From Bacillota bacterium (GTDB lineage Bacteria > Bacillota > Clostridia > Saccharofermentanales > Saccharofermentanaceae): a DNA stretch of 64,000 bases. The position numbers and the translations under genes were made by a program. The notes below the pieces were generated by a model. The model did not search any database and had not been told where the DNA came from. It worked only from the letters and a program-made list of their open reading frames with translations. The DNA lies in the NCBI GenBank assembly GCA_023397475.1, contig JAEWUD010000048.1, positions 1 through 64,000 of the forward strand. The letters are read 5' to 3'. This document shows, one piece after another, positions 7,770-15,870 of the stretch (within the stretch, counting starts at the first letter, position 1; every line of letters starts with the position of its first letter).

Positions 7770-8402
7770 ATGGATTCCAACGTTTTCATCTTTGACCACC
7801 CTCTGATTCAGCACAAGATTTCTCTTCTTCGGGACAAGAATACAACGACAAAGGAGTTTCGCGAACTCGTCGGTGAACTTGCGATGTTGATGGCTTACGA
7901 AGTTACACGCGATCTCCCGCTTAAGGAAGTCGAGATCGAGACACCGATCGCGATGGCGAAGACCCGGGTTCTTGCGGGTAAGAAGATGGCGATTGTTCCG
8001 ATTCTTCGTGCCGGACTGGGCATGGTTGACGGAATGCTGAATCTTCTGCCGATGGCGAAGGTTGGTCATATCGGACTCTATCGTGATCCGAAGACATTGG
8101 AGCCGGTTGAGTACTATTGCAAGCTGCCCGATGACGCGACCGAGAGAGAGATTGTCATTCTCGATCCGATGCTCGCAACCGGAGGCTCTGCCTCGGCTGC
8201 AGTCACCTTCCTCAAGAACCGCGGCATCAGTCAGATCAAGTTCATGTGTCTCATCGCGGCCCCCGAGGGCATCGCACGTCTTCAGAAGGATCATCCGGAT
8301 GTTCCGATCTTCTGCGCGGCAAAGGATCCGCGTTTGAATGAGCACGCGTACATCGTTCCGGGCTTAGGAGATGCCGGAGACCGTCTTTTCGGAACAAAGT
8401 AA
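7770..8402 (+). CDS. upp: Uracil phosphoribosyltransferase
   Basis: This salvage enzyme makes UMP from uracil and PRPP. The 210-residue length is typical. The PRPP-binding loop LDPMLATGGS lies at 131-140, preceded by the uracil-site region PILRAGLGMVDG (77-88). The C-terminal GLGDAGDRLFGT that contacts uracil is intact. GGGAGG lies upstream of ATG 7770. It stands between rpiB and the ATP synthase operon, a conserved arrangement in Bacillota. Confidence 0.96.
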   Translation: MDSNVFIFDHPLIQHKISLLRDKNTTTKEFRELVGELAMLMAYEVTRDLPLKEVEIETPIAMAKTRVLAGKKMAIVPILRAGLGMVDGMLNLLPMAKVGHIGLYRDPKTLEPVEYYCKLPDDATEREIVILDPMLATGGSASAAVTFLKNRGISQIKFMCLIAAPEGIARLQKDHPDVPIFCAAKDPRLNEHAYIVPGLGDAGDRLFGTK

Positions 8403-8511
8403 TGAGAAACTGCGTGGGACCCTCCGAAAGTTTGTGTGAAATGGTCCTTAGTGACGATTTGCGCAAATCAATGGAGAAGCGTAGAATGATATGAGCTTCA
8501 CTCAACGATGA

Positions 8512-8531
8512 GTCCGGCACCACCGGGCTTT
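8512..8531 (+). terminator. Weak terminator between upp and atpB
   Basis: GTCCGG (8512-8517) pairs with CCGGGC (8523-8528) with a CACCA loop, followed by TTTATCTATTT. The stem is short, so some read-through into the atp genes is likely. The 160-base upp-atpB gap shows no atpI gene. Confidence 0.4.
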
Positions 8532-8562
8532 ATCTATTTACGTCCTATGAAAGTGAGATCCT

Positions 8563-9396
8563 ATGGAAACCGTTATTTTTGCGGAAGCCACCAACTGGTT
8601 CATCGAGTTTCTGATCTCTTTTCGAGATCAGTTCATCGAATCGATCGGAATCTCGGATATTGGTGAAGAGATTAGCTTGGCGATACTCCAGCAGAAGCTA
8701 TCTATGCAGGTAGGACCGGTAAATTTCCTTCTGACAGATGCCGTGATTATTACATGGATAGCGGTTGGCATTGCTTGTATTCTCTTGATCTGGCTTGCGG
8801 CTAAGCGCGAACGCTTACCCAAAGGGCGACAGCTTGTTATAGAATCTCTCGTCAGCATGTTACTAAACCTGTGTAAGACGAACGGGATGAATCAGAAGCA
8901 GGCGGAGGAGGTTGTCCCATTTGTTGGTACGGTCGGCGTTTTTCTTGTAGCTTGCAATCTGGCATCTGCCTTCAAGATATCTCCGCCAGCCAAGAATCCG
9001 GCCTTCCCGATCGCCTTAGCGCTCCTCACGATCGTATATGTCATTTTTACGGGAATTCGCTTCGTCGGATTGCGGGGGTTCTGGGATTCGCTTCTCGAAC
9101 CTATGCCTGCGATGCTTCCCTTCAAGATTCTCGATTACATGATTAAGCCGCTGTCCCTAGCGCTCCGACTTTTCGGCAATGTCTTCGGCGCATTCATTCT
9201 GATGGAGTTCATTTACATTGTTATTCCGTTGGCTTTGCCTGGAGTTCTGGGTTTGTGGTTTGATATCGCAGACGGCATTCTTCAGGCTGTTATATTCACA
9301 TATCTTACGGTCACGTATATCGGTGAGATCATTGAAGGATCTCATATCGCCAAGGAGAGCCGAAAGGCAAAAGAGAAGAAGAGACTTGCTGTCTAG
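8563..9396 (+). CDS. atpB: F1Fo ATP synthase subunit a
   Basis: Subunit a is the membrane stator that forms the ion half-channels facing the c-ring. The 277-residue protein has five to six hydrophobic helices. The essential arginine is in PLSLALRLFGNVFGAF, the equivalent of E. coli Arg210. The C-terminal IFTYLTVTYIGE helix is also typical. The protein ends in a basic tail (KESRKAKEKKR). It opens the operon atpB-E-F-(H)A-G-D-C; the spacing to atpE is 63 bases, containing a repeated GCGCTCAA. Confidence 0.95.
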   Translation: METVIFAEATNWFIEFLISFRDQFIESIGISDIGEEISLAILQQKLSMQVGPVNFLLTDAVIITWIAVGIACILLIWLAAKRERLPKGRQLVIESLVSMLLNLCKTNGMNQKQAEEVVPFVGTVGVFLVACNLASAFKISPPAKNPAFPIALALLTIVYVIFTGIRFVGLRGFWDSLLEPMPAMLPFKILDYMIKPLSLALRLFGNVFGAFILMEFIYIVIPLALPGVLGLWFDIADGILQAVIFTYLTVTYIGEIIEGSHIAKESRKAKEKKRLAV

Positions 9397-9459
9397 TGTT
9401 TTCAACGCACTGAGATCTGAAGAGCATGAAGCGCTCAAGCGCTCAATTAGGAGGGTATT

Positions 9460-9750
9460 ATGATTTCGCTTCTTTCATTCGCAATAGCTGCCGGTGAGGC
9501 CGCGGCAAATGTTTCAACGATTGATCCCAAGGGCCTGGCCGGTATTGGAGCCGGCGTGGCGATCGGACTCGGCGCTTGCGGAGCCGCGATCGGCATCGGT
9601 ATCGCCGCCGGTAAAGCTCTTGAATCGGCAGCTCGTCAACCGGAGATGTTCGGCAAGTTACAGACCATGCTTCTGACATCCATCGTATTTATGGAGTCTG
9701 TTGCGATCTACGCGCTCGTCGTCAGCCTTCTTCTGATCTTTACGTTCTGA
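9460..9750 (+). CDS. atpE: F1Fo ATP synthase subunit c
   Basis: Subunit c forms the rotating membrane ring. The 96-residue protein is two helices joined by the polar loop ARQPE. Helix 1 carries the packed GxGxG pattern (GIGAGVAIGLGACGAAIGIG). The ion-binding carboxylate is the Glu in MESVAIY on helix 2. Sodium-binding rings such as that of Ilyobacter have Gln in helix 1 and Glu-Ser-Thr in helix 2. Here those positions read Ile and Glu-Ser-Val, so a proton-type ring is more likely. About fifteen extra residues precede helix 1. AGGAGGG lies 5 bases before ATG 9460. Confidence 0.95.
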   Translation: MISLLSFAIAAGEAAANVSTIDPKGLAGIGAGVAIGLGACGAAIGIGIAAGKALESAARQPEMFGKLQTMLLTSIVFMESVAIYALVVSLLLIFTF

Positions 9751-9829
9751 TACCGATAAGATCATAGTAGAAGGTCGAAGATTGGGAAGTGCCGTCGTCG
9801 GCGGCTCGATTCCCTGCGAGGTGAGGAAA

Positions 9830-10453
9830 ATGATATTACTTTCGATGAGTCAAATGGTCTCAAGTGTTTCCGGACATTTTATACGATGGATAACAGAGAC
9901 GAATACGGGTGGGCAGGAACTGGTTGAGACGGGTCTTCTGACGCCGGATCAATTGGCGGGCTATGCCGTTACTGCGGTATGGACGATTATCAATCTCCTG
10001 GTCGCATACCTTATTCTGCGACATTTTGTCTTCCGCCCGATTATTCGTCTGTTGGAGAAGCGAAGAGAAGAAGTTGAGAATGAACTGAGCGACGCGAATG
10101 AGAAACAGAAGCAGGCGCATCAGTTGTTATCGGACGCGCAGGACCGAGTTGAAGATGCCAAGAGTGAAGCAGCATCGGTTATTTCCGAAGCACGCGTTCA
10201 GGCTGATCGGCAGGGATTGACCATTGTTAACGCCGCGCATAAAGAAGCGAATACGATTGTTGAAAGAGCGTCGGAAGATGCGAAACGCATGCACAACGCC
10301 ATGCTGGATCAAATGCGTGATGAGGTAGCAGATCTGGCCGTTTCCATTGCCTCAAAGGTCGTTGGTTCGATTATCGACGAGGCACATGAACAGGAATTGA
10401 GCCGACGGATCATGGAAGAAACCCTTAAAGCCGAGGTGAAGAAGTTTGATTGA
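9830..10453 (+). CDS. atpF: F1Fo ATP synthase subunit b
   Basis: Subunit b is the peripheral stalk that ties F1 to the membrane through delta. The 207-residue product is longer than the usual 160-170: about 50 residues precede the single membrane helix (AVWTIINLLVAYLILRHFVF), which is followed by FRPI and a long charged coiled coil. The C-terminus (LAVSIASKVVGSIIDE) is normal for b, and no delta domain is attached to it. Start ATG 9830 follows GAGGTGAGGA. The stop overlaps the start of the next gene by 8 bases. Confidence 0.92.
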   Translation: MILLSMSQMVSSVSGHFIRWITETNTGGQELVETGLLTPDQLAGYAVTAVWTIINLLVAYLILRHFVFRPIIRLLEKRREEVENELSDANEKQKQAHQLLSDAQDRVEDAKSEAASVISEARVQADRQGLTIVNAAHKEANTIVERASEDAKRMHNAMLDQMRDEVADLAVSIASKVVGSIIDEAHEQELSRRIMEETLKAEVKKFD

Positions 10454-12389
10454 CGGTAAAGCATTTCGTGTCATTCGAATCGTAACTGCTTCGGAGATGT
10501 CGACGGAGAAGGTAAATCTCATCGCGTCGAGGTTTTCCGATCATTTTCATATCACCGATTATTCCGTCGTTCAGGAGACGGACAAGGAACTCATCGGGGG
10601 CTTCATTATTTATGCCGCTGGATATCGCTATGACTACAGCGTGAAGGGTCAATTGGCGCGTATCGGCCGTCAATTGAAGAATACACGCGGGTCTTTCGCT
10701 CAGGGAGAGAACGAACCAACGGAGAATGAGTCTTTGTTGATCAAGAAGTCGATTGACGAGGCACTTCATGCATTTGATGAACAACCGATGGCTCTGCAGG
10801 GTCAGGATCTTTTATGGGATGCCGAGGGAGAGAGTTTTGTCTCTCCGGAGACAGATACACCGCGACGTCTTGTCGACCGTCTTCGCGAGCAAATGGCGAA
10901 TACATTCACCGAGACTACGGCCGTAGAAGAGATCGGCCGCGTTGTCAGCGTCAGTGACGGGGTTGCGATCGTCAAGGGCATCGAACACTGCGTGATGAGC
11001 GAATTGATCGCTTTCTCTGCAGACTCGTACGGAATCGCGATGAATCTTGAACCGGAGAGCGTAGGTATTGTTCTTCTTGGAACCTGCGAGGATGTCGTCG
11101 AGGGGACGATATGCAAGCGGACCGGCCGAACGGCAAATGTGTCAACCGGCACAGGACTTCTCGGTCGTGTCGTTGATCCTCTTGGATATCCAATTGATGG
11201 ACGCGGAGTGATACATGCAACAACCTGTCGGCCGATCGAGTCGCCCGCACCCTCCATTGTCGAGCGGTCTCCCGTTAACGCACCGTTGCAGACGGGAATC
11301 ACCGCGATTGACGCGATGACACCTATCGGCAAGGGTCAGAGAGAATTGATTATCGGTGATCGACAGACGGGAAAAACCGCGATTGCGATCGATGCCATTC
11401 TGAATCAGAAGGGCAAGAATGTCCTTTGCGTTTACGTAGCGATCGGGCAGAAGATGTCGACGATCGTTCAGACCGTTAATCTTTTCGAGAAATTCGGCGC
11501 GTTGAATTATACGGTCATCGTCGCCGCCGGGGCATCGGATCCGGCTTCGTTACAGTATATTGCGCCCTATGCGGGATGCGCGATTGCCGAAGGATTCATG
11601 CATGAAGACCATTCGGATGTGCTTATTGTGTATGACGATCTGACAAAGCATGCGCAGGCCTATCGTGCGCTCTCGCTCCTTTTGCGCCGGCCTCCCGGAC
11701 GCGAAGCCTATCCCGGAGACGTGTTCTATCTTCATTCGAGACTGCTCGAGAGAGCCGCAAAGCTTGATGCGGCTCACGGGGGCGGTTCGATCACGGCACT
11801 TCCGATTATCGAAACACAAGGAGGAGATATCTCCGCATATATCCCGACCAACGTAATATCCATCACCGATGGGCAGATTTTCCTCGAATCCGAGCTGTTT
11901 TTCGCGGGACAGCGTCCGGCGATCAATGTCGGTCTGTCGGTATCTCGAGTCGGTGGTGCCGCTCAGCGAAAAGCGATGAAGAAGGTAGCGGGTCCCTTGC
12001 GTATCAATTTGGCGCAGGCCAGAGAAATGGCTGCGTTTGCACAGTTTGGTTCTGACCTGGATGAGAATACCCAGTTGCAGCTGAAAAGAGGCGTCATTCT
12101 GAATGAGGTTCTCAAGCAACCGCAGTATTCACCGCTTCCCGTCGAAGAGCAGGTTATCATGCTGTTCCTGGCGAATGCGGATCTCCTAACCTTTCTCGAT
12201 GCCGATGATGTCGGAGAATTCTTAACCAACTTTTTGCAGAAACTTCGCATCATGCATGCGGATATTCTTGAAGCCATTGCCGAGTCCGGAGAGTTCTCTC
12301 CGGATACTGAAGACCGTGTTCGAGAACTTGCAGCTGCTCACAGTGACGCCTTCCGGATCGAGCACCCGGAGTACACACGCTCGGAGTAA
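10446..12389 (+). CDS. atpA: ATP synthase delta C-terminal domain fused to alpha subunit
   Basis: The 647-residue product has two parts. Residues 8-80 match the C-terminal domain of the delta (OSCP) subunit: VTASEMSTEKVNLIASRF, then ELIGGFIIYAAG and YDYSVKGQLARIGRQL. After a linker rich in E, D, Q and S (about 81-137), a complete alpha subunit begins at PRRLVDRLREQ with Walker A GDRQTGKT (304-311), YDDLTKHAQAYR and the arginine finger in SVSRVGGAAQ. The start is TTG 10446, with GAGGTGA 5 bases upstream, overlapping atpF. The delta N-terminal domain, which normally holds the alpha N-termini, is absent and there is no atpH anywhere in the operon. Internal in-frame ATGs at 10788 and 10893 lack a good ribosome binding site. 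Three alpha chains per F1 would bring three delta domains unless the protein is cleaved. The alpha assignment is certain; the delta assignment is a motif match by eye, but strong. Confidence 0.92.
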   Translation: MIDGKAFRVIRIVTASEMSTEKVNLIASRFSDHFHITDYSVVQETDKELIGGFIIYAAGYRYDYSVKGQLARIGRQLKNTRGSFAQGENEPTENESLLIKKSIDEALHAFDEQPMALQGQDLLWDAEGESFVSPETDTPRRLVDRLREQMANTFTETTAVEEIGRVVSVSDGVAIVKGIEHCVMSELIAFSADSYGIAMNLEPESVGIVLLGTCEDVVEGTICKRTGRTANVSTGTGLLGRVVDPLGYPIDGRGVIHATTCRPIESPAPSIVERSPVNAPLQTGITAIDAMTPIGKGQRELIIGDRQTGKTAIAIDAILNQKGKNVLCVYVAIGQKMSTIVQTVNLFEKFGALNYTVIVAAGASDPASLQYIAPYAGCAIAEGFMHEDHSDVLIVYDDLTKHAQAYRALSLLLRRPPGREAYPGDVFYLHSRLLERAAKLDAAHGGGSITALPIIETQGGDISAYIPTNVISITDGQIFLESELFFAGQRPAINVGLSVSRVGGAAQRKAMKKVAGPLRINLAQAREMAAFAQFGSDLDENTQLQLKRGVILNEVLKQPQYSPLPVEEQVIMLFLANADLLTFLDADDVGEFLTNFLQKLRIMHADILEAIAESGEFSPDTEDRVRELAAAHSDAFRIEHPEYTRSE

Positions 12390-12392
12390 AGC

Positions 12393-13325
12393 ATGGAACA
12401 ACTGAATGAGATTAAAAAGAGAATTCGAAGTGTCTCGGATATACGTCAGATGACTCGTGCCATGCAGCTTGTCAGCGCAGCCAAAATGCGAAAATCCAAA
12501 GCGCAACTCGATCGTGTGTTTCCGTTCTTTTCGCTCTGCGCCGAGAGTATGATCGAGATTCAACACAGTAATACGGAGATAGACAATCCCTATTTCACCC
12601 TTCGGCAGAAAAAGCCGGGGGAGACGTGGAAGATCGGCTATTTCATTTTGACCGGAGACCAGGGGCTCGCGGGCGCCTACAATCATAATGTCGTAAAGAT
12701 CGCGGAGGAACATCTGCGAGCGAAGGTTCTGGACAATATCAACAAAGGCTTGAAGACGGAGACGACACTGTATGTATTCGGCAATATCGGGCGTGATAAA
12801 CTGACTCGCGACAGCTTTCCGGTCGACCAAGAGTTCTCCTTCCCGATTGCGGAGCCAACCTATTACGAAGCAAGATCCGTCGCCGATAAGATTCGTACGA
12901 AGTTCATGGAGCATGAACTCGATCTTGTGTATCTCGTCTACACCAAAATGGACTCCGCGATCAACATGACACCGATTATACAGCGTGTCGTACCGGTTAA
13001 TACCGAAGCACTTCGATCGATTCTGCCTGTCGGACAGGGAGATGCCGGTATGGCTCTTGAGAATGGAGCACAGATCTCCTATCATCCGAATGCCGATGCG
13101 GTCTTCTCCTTCCTGATTGACACGTATCTGAATGCGATGATGTACGGTGCTCTCGTCGAAGCCTACGCCAGTGAACAGACAGCTCGAATGACAGCGATGG
13201 ATAATGCGACAAACAATGCGGATGACATGTTGGCGGAATTAACTAAGAAGAGCAATCAGGCACGACAGGCACGAATTACCAATGAGCTTATTGAAATTGT
13301 GAACGGGGCCAACCAGGTCCAGTAA
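12393..13325 (+). CDS. atpG: F1Fo ATP synthase subunit gamma
   Basis: Gamma is the central rotor shaft. The 310-residue protein opens with the conserved EIKKRIRSVSDIRQMTRAMQ helix and VSAAKMRK, and ends with the other half of the coiled coil (RMTAMDNATNNADDML, ARQARITNELIEIVNGA). The segment TGDQGLAGAYN is the usual TSDRGLCGGFN. It is about 20-25 residues longer than typical, mainly in the middle Rossmann-like region (RQKKPGETWKIG and the stretch before MDSAINMTP). It starts 3 bases after atpA ends. Confidence 0.95.
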   Translation: MEQLNEIKKRIRSVSDIRQMTRAMQLVSAAKMRKSKAQLDRVFPFFSLCAESMIEIQHSNTEIDNPYFTLRQKKPGETWKIGYFILTGDQGLAGAYNHNVVKIAEEHLRAKVLDNINKGLKTETTLYVFGNIGRDKLTRDSFPVDQEFSFPIAEPTYYEARSVADKIRTKFMEHELDLVYLVYTKMDSAINMTPIIQRVVPVNTEALRSILPVGQGDAGMALENGAQISYHPNADAVFSFLIDTYLNAMMYGALVEAYASEQTARMTAMDNATNNADDMLAELTKKSNQARQARITNELIEIVNGANQVQ

Positions 13326-13388
13326 GGCCTGGATGGCATCCTTGCTCGATAAGGATGAATGAATTGAACACTACGGAAGGCGGCAAAT

Positions 13389-14783
13389 ATGGCACTCGGA
13401 TATGTAATACAAGTCATAGGACCGGTTATCGATTGCAGATTCCCGGAAAACGAGGTACCGCGAATCAATACGGCACTGCGGATCAAGCTCGGGGCGGAAT
13501 GGATTATTGCCGAGGTATTGCAGCAACGCGGTTCCGGTACAGTTCGTTGCGTTTCTTTCGAGGCGGTCGAAGGACTGGCCAGGGGAGCCCAGGTCGAATC
13601 GACTGATTCTCCGGTTCAGGTCCCGGTCGGCGACCGTATTACCGGACGTCTGTTCAATGTTCTGGGCGAACCGATCGACGGCAAAGGTCCCGCGGATGCT
13701 GATGATCGCTGGCCGATCCATCGTCCGGCGCCTTCCTTCACGGACCAATATCCTTCAGAAACCATGCTCGAAACCGGTATCAAGGTTATCGATCTTCTGG
13801 TTCCTTTCAGTCGCGGCGGCAAGATCGGTTTATTCGGCGGCGCCGGTGTAGGAAAGACGGTTCTCATTCTCGAATTAATTCGAAATATCGCGTCGGAACA
13901 CGGCGGTTATTCGGTTTTCACCGGAGTCGGAGAACGTTCACGCGAAGGCAACGACCTGTGGAACGAGATGAAAGAATCCGGTGTTATCGATAAAACCGTT
14001 CTTGTTTTCGGGCAGATGAATGAGACCTCCGGTGCCCGTATGCGCGCGCCGCTCACGGGCCTGACCATGGCCGAATACTTCCGTGATGTCATGCATAAGG
14101 ACGTTCTCTTGTTTATTGACAACATCTACCGATTCGTACAGGCCGGTGCCGAAGTATCTGCGCTTCTCGGTCGAATTCCCTCCGCTGTCGGATATCAGCC
14201 TACGCTGGCGAATGAGGTAGGAGCCTTACAGGAAAGAATTACCTCCACCAAAAACGGTTCCATAACATCCATTCAGGCCGTCTATGTTCCTGCGGACGAT
14301 CTGACAGATCCCGCTCCCGCGACAACTTTCGGGCACCTTGATGCCATCACGGTTCTTTCACGCTCTGTTGTTGAACTCGGTATCTATCCGGCAGTCGATC
14401 CGCTTGAATCCTCCTCGCGAATTCTCTCAGAGAATGTTGTGGGAAAAGAGCACTATCATGTTGCTCGTATGGTTCAGGCGACACTGCAAAGATACAAAGA
14501 ACTTCAGGATATCATTGCCATCCTTGGCATGGAAGAATTGAGCGAACAAGACCGTCTGACGGTGAACCGTGCTCGTAAGATTCAGAAATTCCTCTCCCAA
14601 CCCTTCTTTGTCACAGCGGGTTCCACAGGTTATGAGCCTCGCTATGTCAGCATAGAGAAGACGGTTCAAGGTTTTGGAGAGATCATTTCCGGAACACTTG
14701 ACCATATTCCGGAACAGTACTTCTTCATGAAAGGTGACATTCATGATGTTTATCAGGCTTTCAAGGATTCCGGTAAATCTTAA
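13389..14783 (+). CDS. atpD: F1Fo ATP synthase subunit beta
   Basis: This is the catalytic subunit that makes or hydrolyses ATP. The 464-residue protein has Walker A GGAGVGKT (150-157), the catalytic Glu-Arg in GVGERSREGNDLW, Walker B LLFIDNIYRF, and ALLGRIPSAVGYQPTLA. The DELSEED lever reads EELSEQD. There are several conservative changes in segments that are near-invariant in other bacteria (VQAGAEV for TQAGSEV; IPSAV for MPSAV; ANEVG for ATEMG), so the enzyme is divergent but intact. Confidence 0.96.
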   Translation: MALGYVIQVIGPVIDCRFPENEVPRINTALRIKLGAEWIIAEVLQQRGSGTVRCVSFEAVEGLARGAQVESTDSPVQVPVGDRITGRLFNVLGEPIDGKGPADADDRWPIHRPAPSFTDQYPSETMLETGIKVIDLLVPFSRGGKIGLFGGAGVGKTVLILELIRNIASEHGGYSVFTGVGERSREGNDLWNEMKESGVIDKTVLVFGQMNETSGARMRAPLTGLTMAEYFRDVMHKDVLLFIDNIYRFVQAGAEVSALLGRIPSAVGYQPTLANEVGALQERITSTKNGSITSIQAVYVPADDLTDPAPATTFGHLDAITVLSRSVVELGIYPAVDPLESSSRILSENVVGKEHYHVARMVQATLQRYKELQDIIAILGMEELSEQDRLTVNRARKIQKFLSQPFFVTAGSTGYEPRYVSIEKTVQGFGEIISGTLDHIPEQYFFMKGDIHDVYQAFKDSGKS

Positions 14784-14884
14784 TCCCGAAGTGACAAATC
14801 GACGAAGTGCCTCGTGAACAAAATGTCCATCATGTGGAGACTGTAACGAAAGTCAGAGTTTCTCGATGCGAAGGAAAGTAACGA

Positions 14885-15376
14885 ATGAGTGATCAAAAGA
14901 GTATTCAGAAAGCTAAAACCATCATGCTTGAGGTGGTTACTCCTTACCATCATTTTTTTGAGGGTAAAGTGGAGAGCGTCGTACTTTCCGCCCTTGACGG
15001 TGAATATGGGGTGTTGCCGGGTCATGAACCTGTGGTTTTGGCACTGACACCCGGAATTGCGCATGTTACGGTTAAGGGCGTTCTGCGTCACGCCGTCATG
15101 ACAGAGGGGTATGCGGAAATTGGTCCCTATATGGTTCTTGTGGTATGTAATGCGGCGGAGTGGGCGGATGAGATCGATGTCAAACGGGCTTATTCTGCAT
15201 TAAATCGCGCAACAAAACGATTCCATGACGCGAGCCAGTCCAAACAAGAACACATTTTTGCCAGACACTCAATACGCCGCGCTAAGATGCGATTGAAGGC
15301 GATCTCGTTATACGGAACAACGGAACAGAAGAAAACCCTCGAGAATTTGTCGAAGGAAGAGGTGAACCGGCCATAA
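14885..15376 (+). CDS. atpC: F1Fo ATP synthase subunit epsilon
   Basis: Epsilon connects gamma to the c-ring and can act as a brake on ATP hydrolysis. The 163-residue protein has the N-terminal beta-sandwich (LEVVTPYHHFFEGKVESVVL, GEYGVLPGHEP) and a C-terminal helical hairpin with RAYSALNRATKRF. The family is usually 130-140 residues; the extra residues are a basic C-terminal tail ending SLYGTTEQKKTLENLSKEEV. It follows atpD after 101 non-coding bases and ends the operon, tail to tail with the Tad operon 8 bases away. Confidence 0.93.
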   Translation: MSDQKSIQKAKTIMLEVVTPYHHFFEGKVESVVLSALDGEYGVLPGHEPVVLALTPGIAHVTVKGVLRHAVMTEGYAEIGPYMVLVVCNAAEWADEIDVKRAYSALNRATKRFHDASQSKQEHIFARHSIRRAKMRLKAISLYGTTEQKKTLENLSKEEVNRP

Positions 15377-15384
15377 TATCGGCA

Positions 15385-15867
15385 TCAATGATTGTGTCCT
15401 GTCTCACGGCATAAGGCACTCTCAATTGTGTGAATTGCTTCTTTATGAAGCTTAAATAGTCCGGCCGGAGATCTTCCTGTCATCCGCTGAATCTCGCTCC
15501 AAGATAATTTGTCCACGTATCGATGTGTCATAATATTGCGTTTCAGTTCCGGAAGAGAACTGATCTGTTCTTCAATCGAATGAAGTATGGACCTCTCTGT
15601 TCGAATTTTTCGGAGGAGCGAAATGCGCTCCTTTTCTAGTTCCGACTTATCCCGGAAGCATTGTTCTCTTAGGTGCATGTGGTAGCAGTCACCCTCTCGA
15701 TCCGCAACCGATGTGTGGATCTCATTTGTTCTAACTTGTAGGGCATTTCCTTCAATTCTGTCTTCATCACTCTCAAATAAACGGCGAAGAAGAGAAATTC
15801 TTCGCAATATGTTTGTATGACACTCATTCAAGTGTGATAAATAGTAATAAAATTCTTTCTCTTCCAT
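15385..15867 (-). CDS. Sigma-70 region 4-like helix-turn-helix protein at the end of the Tad operon
   Basis: The 160-residue protein has a long charged helical N-terminal part (about 1-105) and a C-terminal helix-turn-helix (about 107-150; LPELKRNIMTHRYVDKLSW, then SEIQRMTGRSPAGLFKLHKE) like sigma region 4 and the DUF1492/ArpU group of small phage-type activators. It lacks sigma region 2, so it is not a complete sigma factor. It starts 3 bases after the FHA-domain gene and is probably the last gene of the pilus operon, which suggests an operon regulator. Function is inferred only. Confidence 0.6.
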   Translation of the reverse strand: MEEKEFYYYLSHLNECHTNILRRISLLRRLFESDEDRIEGNALQVRTNEIHTSVADREGDCYHMHLREQCFRDKSELEKERISLLRKIRTERSILHSIEEQISSLPELKRNIMTHRYVDKLSWSEIQRMTGRSPAGLFKLHKEAIHTIESALCRETGHNH

Positions 15868-15870
15868 GAT

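Noticed and set aside
10788..10895. Internal start giving a free alpha subunit
   Set aside because: In-frame ATGs at 10788 and 10893 have no purine-rich site upstream, so I did not annotate a second start; it remains possible.
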